DNA from: Nigrospora sphaerica
Lineage: Eukaryota; Ascomycota; Sordariomycetes; Amphisphaeriales; Apiosporaceae
DNA: 64,000 bases
Assembly: GCA_018287875.1 (NCBI GenBank)
Contig: JAGVVL010000017.1
Coordinates: 2,170,001-2,234,000 of the forward strand
Direction of reading: 5' to 3'
Shown: positions 60,101 through 64,000 of the stretch, piece by piece
Numbering within the stretch: position 1 is the stretch's first letter
Layout: every line of letters starts with the position of its first letter
Translations under genes and position numbers: made by a program
The notes under the pieces: model-generated
Database searches by the model: none
What the model was told of the DNA's origin: nothing
Seen by the model: the letters and a program-made list of their open reading frames with translations, nothing else

Positions 60101-63100
60101 GAGGACGTGTTGCGCCCGCCGGCCCCTACTTTCCCCCTCAAAACGCCCAACGCTGTGGTGCCCACCCGCCCTTCCGAATATAGGTTATCTTCGTAGTCGA
60201 GACAACGTACGACGCCCCTCCAGGCAGTATTCGGCGACGAGGTGGGGGGGGAAGGGGGTGAAGGCCACCGAGACAACCTTGACCGAAAGGGCGCGTGCAC
60301 ATGCTCGAGGACTTGGGCTTGACTGGTACGCCTTACCTGCCGCCAATTCTTCATCCCATCCATCACCCGCCCACCCGCGCCGGCCCCCCCTTCCCTCTCC
60401 TCCTCTTCAACCCGCCAGTGCTTCCCCTGCCGCCACATCGGTAGGTACCTCTATTCTTCATGTAACTACATTGGGACGTTCCCTCAGGACACACGCGGCC
60501 TTGCTGATCGTCGCGCCACGTCTTCCGAATGTGGTAACGAGGCCCGACGTCCGTCGTTTCTCTGCCGAATCGCGGCCATGCCCAGACCCTGCGCGCCCCG
60601 TGTGCTACGGTAGAATAAATATAGGCGGGCCAGCTCCGTGGCCGCCGTTCGTTCGGGCGCCTCGGCGCGCTGGACGCCCCAGCGCGCCTGGGGGGTCGAC
60701 CGGCTCGACGATGCGACGGACTAGCTAATGGAAAATGCTGCCGCTGTCCGGGAGGAGGGGGGGGGCATAGATAGGTAGGCACCATAAGTTTTGGTAGACT
60801 CACCGGGTCACTCACGGCGGGACCCCCCCCTTCTTGGCCACGCATGGGACTCATTCGGTCTGTGCTACGACCAAAAAAAATACCCTGCATCGTCCGAAAG
60901 TGGACGGGCGACCACGACCCTCCTCATCCCTCTTCCCTACTCTACCCCCCTAAGACTGTCTACATGAACGCAGGCGTGCGCATGCAAAAGAACAAAGCAC
61001 GCTAGGTAGACTCGTAGGGCAGCAGGAAAGATGCATGCCGATACGCTCAGGTCAGGCCCGTGTGTGTGTGGTGGGTCGGTCCCGAGCTCAGGTCGGTTGT
61101 AGGGAACGTTGCCTCGACGGGGGGCTCACAAAGCGTGCAGCAGCAGCAACCGTGCGACCAAGCTCCCCCCCCTACCACGGGTTCAGCGTGCTGGGTCTGT
61201 AGCGTTTCCCAGCCAGCAACCACCCCTCCTCGCACCGCTATAACGGAGACACGTTATACCCTTACAGCTGGTCCGGACTGCCTCCGGGAAAGGTTTATTT
61301 TAAAACCAAGCAGCTGATTCCACGCGGAAGGGGTCCGCCATCTGCCATCGTCTCCTTCGGTCCTCCTATCCTCCCAATTCCCCGCCCGCCCCTCCCCGGG
61401 GAGCCATTCCATAGCAGTCGACGCCCAGGATGGATGGGCCTGCGGTCCAGTGGCCAAAGCAGGTATTGAAGTCGTAGGTCGATGTCCGTAAGGGAGGGGG
61501 GGATGGGGTGACCTCCAGTGTTTCCGTACGCTCCCTGCCCACCTAGGTAGGTACCCAGCCAGGGCTGCCAGGCCCCGGTGAAAGGCCCCCGCCGCGCAAC
61601 GCCCAAAGTACAACACCCAAAGTCGCGATTGGTCGGCGGCCGGTACAGACGAGCAGGGCGGGTGGGAACCGGCCGCCGGGGAGCCTTCGGCGCCATTTGC
61701 ACGGTACAAACCTCCCCATACTATCCCATGTGTCCAGACGACACCTCCTCCCCCACCGTGGACCGGCAGTAGCCAGGCACGAACAGAGGGTGTTTGCTCT
61801 TCTTGCCGGCCAGCTACATAACTGACTGCGCGGGCGGTCAGGGCGAGGGGGGGTGCGGGAGGAACACGGCTGTCGGGAAAGCGAGCTTGGTATACCAAGT
61901 ATGCCTACACGCCGACGTGGGGATCGATGTCACCGAAAGGGTTCCCATACAGGTCTGCGCGGTATACTGATACGGCTGCCTACGCCCGGTCGGGACCCCG
62001 GTGTCCGCCTGCATCTAACCCGGCAAAAGCGAAAACCGAGATGGACGCGAAACCGGACCATGACGAGCTGTGTGCCCCTCTTCCCGATTGCACGATGTAC
62101 GCAGTTGGGAGCGCAGTGAAACGTGGGCTAATTAGCCCAACAGCGCGTGGGAAACCAGAAGGCCCGTCACCCCGGTTTGGCCAAGCGGAAAAAGCGGCGC
62201 AGAGAGAGGCGCGATGCCAGGATTTGGGGGCCGAATCTTCATTCCAAGCGGGCGCAGCAGGGTCCCCCCCTCTACTGCGCAGGCCGTACAGTAGTCGTAA
62301 AGCCGTCGTAAAATAGGACTCGGTTCAGAATCCCCGAGCTGGCCCGTGGCCTCCGTTTGATTGGCCACCATGGTGGTAGGAAAGGACCTTGCAGCGTACC
62401 TAAGGAGGAGGTCCTTTTGACTAAACCCCCCGGCTCGAGTTCGCCCAGGGACTTGTTCTTCCCCCACCCGGTCCCCCGGTCGTGCCCCATCGCGAGGCAG
62501 ATTGGGTTGCCAGCAGGCCAGGTCCAAAAGTGGGATAAGGCTGGGTCCGCAGCTTCCGTCTTGTGCTTCCCGCCTCGCCGCCCCCTCTCCACGTCGAGCC
62601 CCTGCCCCGGCTGGACGAGGGAAAAAAAAGGCCCCCAGCGCCGAAGGATTCGAGTTGCGCCTCGGAGGGTGGCGCCGCGGACTTGGTTCCGGCCATACAA
62701 GAGGCCGAAAGTCGAGGACCAGCCCGCCCCTTGTGGGCCGACGACGGGAGGCGCAGAGTTTTGCTGCGCGGGGACGACAACTCGGGGACCGGCCGGCAGA
62801 AAGCAGTAGGAGACGAGAAAGAGAGGAAAAGGAGAGACGAGGGCGTGCAAGCGAGCGGATACGGCGTATGGGACCAGGTGAAGCCGCGCAGAGAGCGACG
62901 GTTCTATCATGGCACAATGGGTCCTGGCACACAAACTGGCCCCCCTGCCCATGCCACGCTTTCATGCCTGGCGGCACACAACCTGTGTCCGACAAGCTCG
63001 CCTCGCCGGTCGCATGCCGATCCCACGTCCTTCATCAAAGCCACCCCGGGAGGAAATGACGATGTGGTGTTGTTTTAAGCTGAACAAGGTGCTGACAGTC

Positions 63101-64000
63101 AGACGACGGGTCCCGGGGCTCGGTTTCCAGAGGACGGGTTGAAATGCGCTCCATCGCGCAGCCCTTGTCCCCGGCCGTTGCGGTCAGAACTCTTCTCATT
63201 GGTCTACCATACGAGCGGGCACCTCGACAGGGTGCCGGTTGCCTATCTGGTCCAGGCTGGTGGGCATAGCGCACCCGCCGTGATTTGCCAAGGCGGGTGA
63301 TCCTTGCCCGACCATCACAACTGCTTATACGTACAGAAGTACATCACAGGCGCATAATGCCCGTGGTACGGAGTACAGAGCACCATATCGCCTGCGCATA
63401 ACGAGCTACAAGGGAGCCGAGGGCCTTTGGAAGCTCGGCAACACACACCCGTTTCCGAACGCCCGTCGATACTGAGCTGCCTGTCGGGCGCCTTGCTGCG
63501 GGGGCAATCCGCGCTTCTGACCGAGGGCAACACAGTACGCCGTGGCATGCAATAGCACGTTCCCGACTGGGGGGCCTGTCCGAGATAGGAAATATTGGCT
63601 CTTTGGTGAGCCCATCGCCGACATCCATCGAACTGGGCTGGTTACCACGGTTGCTGGTCCCGCCATCCGAGGCATATCTCAGTGCGCTCGGTCCTTTTGC
63701 GCCTGGAATCCAATCTAGCCTGTTGGTCTCCATTGCGCGCCCATGGTAGTTGACAGTGCTGATGTCCGCTTCCCCGCTTGACGACATCACCACGGTGCTG
63801 GTTGTTGTGACTCGGCAACCCACCGCGTTTGCTTGGATGGGCCATGCCGTCGCCGTACTGGACCTATTGCGTATTTCCAGGGGGGGATACGTCGTACAGC
63901 CCCCGAGCCCCCGGGGTTCTGTTCGCCCCGCAGTTCCGCAAAGCCGACCGAAACCCAAGTTGGTCTCGACTGTTCTCCGAGGGAGCGTCCGCGTGGTGCC
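57102..64000. other. Long gene-free tail of the window
   Basis: About 6.9 kb upstream of KHA1. Many overlapping open frames occur on both strands, but none shows a family motif, and their compositions look like GC-driven shadows. A GTACGGAGTA motif is at 63366-63375. The minus-strand frame at 63344-63958 has a fairly natural composition and might be part of a gene that continues past the window, but this cannot be supported. Confidence 0.45.

Noticed and set aside
58178..63958. Several 200-290-codon open frames near the right end
   Set aside because: They overlap each other on both strands, lack motifs and splice-linked extensions, and look like GC-rich chance frames.
1..64000. CRISPR arrays, bacterial mobile elements, dispersed 5S rRNA genes, intact transposons
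   Set aside because: No regular repeat-spacer pattern, transposase motif, terminal repeats or 5S-like sequence was found by reading both strands. The organism is a fungus, so CRISPR is not expected.

Overview
The window is nuclear DNA of a filamentous ascomycete, most likely a Sordariomycete. The signs are many short spliceosomal introns (about 55-160 bp, with CTAAC/CTGAC-like branch sites), a VIVID-type LOV photoreceptor, a GH7 cellobiohydrolase, fungal KCH1 and KHA1 transporters, an intron-bearing nuclear tRNA-His, and long GC-rich intergenic stretches. No bacterial, phage, plasmid or CRISPR feature is visible. Exon limits below were set by hand from splice signals, reading phase and family similarity.

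Layout. 0-5 kb: 3' part of a PRPP synthetase gene, then a decayed 28S rRNA fragment and unassigned DNA. 5.1-6.4 kb: vvd (minus strand) with a candidate light-response palindrome upstream. 9.8-13.4 kb: a secreted SGNH hydrolase-like gene convergent with a five-exon GH7 cellobiohydrolase. 15.9-18.9 kb: a Roadblock/LC7 (LAMTOR2-like) gene and a kinase-fold gene with degenerate active-site motifs. 22.1-25.2 kb: KCH1 and a possibly broken single-pass membrane protein gene. 25.6-34.8 kb: NPC1/NCR1, a fungal coiled-coil protein and ADE13 (nine exons), all on the minus strand. 37.8 kb: tRNA-His(GTG) with a 42-nt intron. 38.5-42.7 kb: a PNPOx/ferredoxin-reductase fusion divergent from a CCHC zinc-knuckle SR-like gene that seems to carry an AT-AC intron. 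44.8-53.1 kb: a gene for a protein of about 2712 residues with an N-terminal multi-pass membrane domain and a huge repeat-rich tail. 54.2-57.1 kb: KHA1. 57.1-64 kb: no convincing gene.

Most genes are independent housekeeping or lifestyle genes: purine/PRPP metabolism (PRS, ADE13), sterol export from the vacuole (NCR1), potassium and pH balance (KCH1, KHA1), plant biomass breakdown (GH7 and perhaps the SGNH esterase), light adaptation (vvd) and nutrient signalling (LAMTOR2-like). No gene cluster or operon-like organisation is evident. The least explained objects are the giant membrane/repeat protein, the AT-AC intron, the predicted pseudokinase and the PNPOx-reductase fusion.
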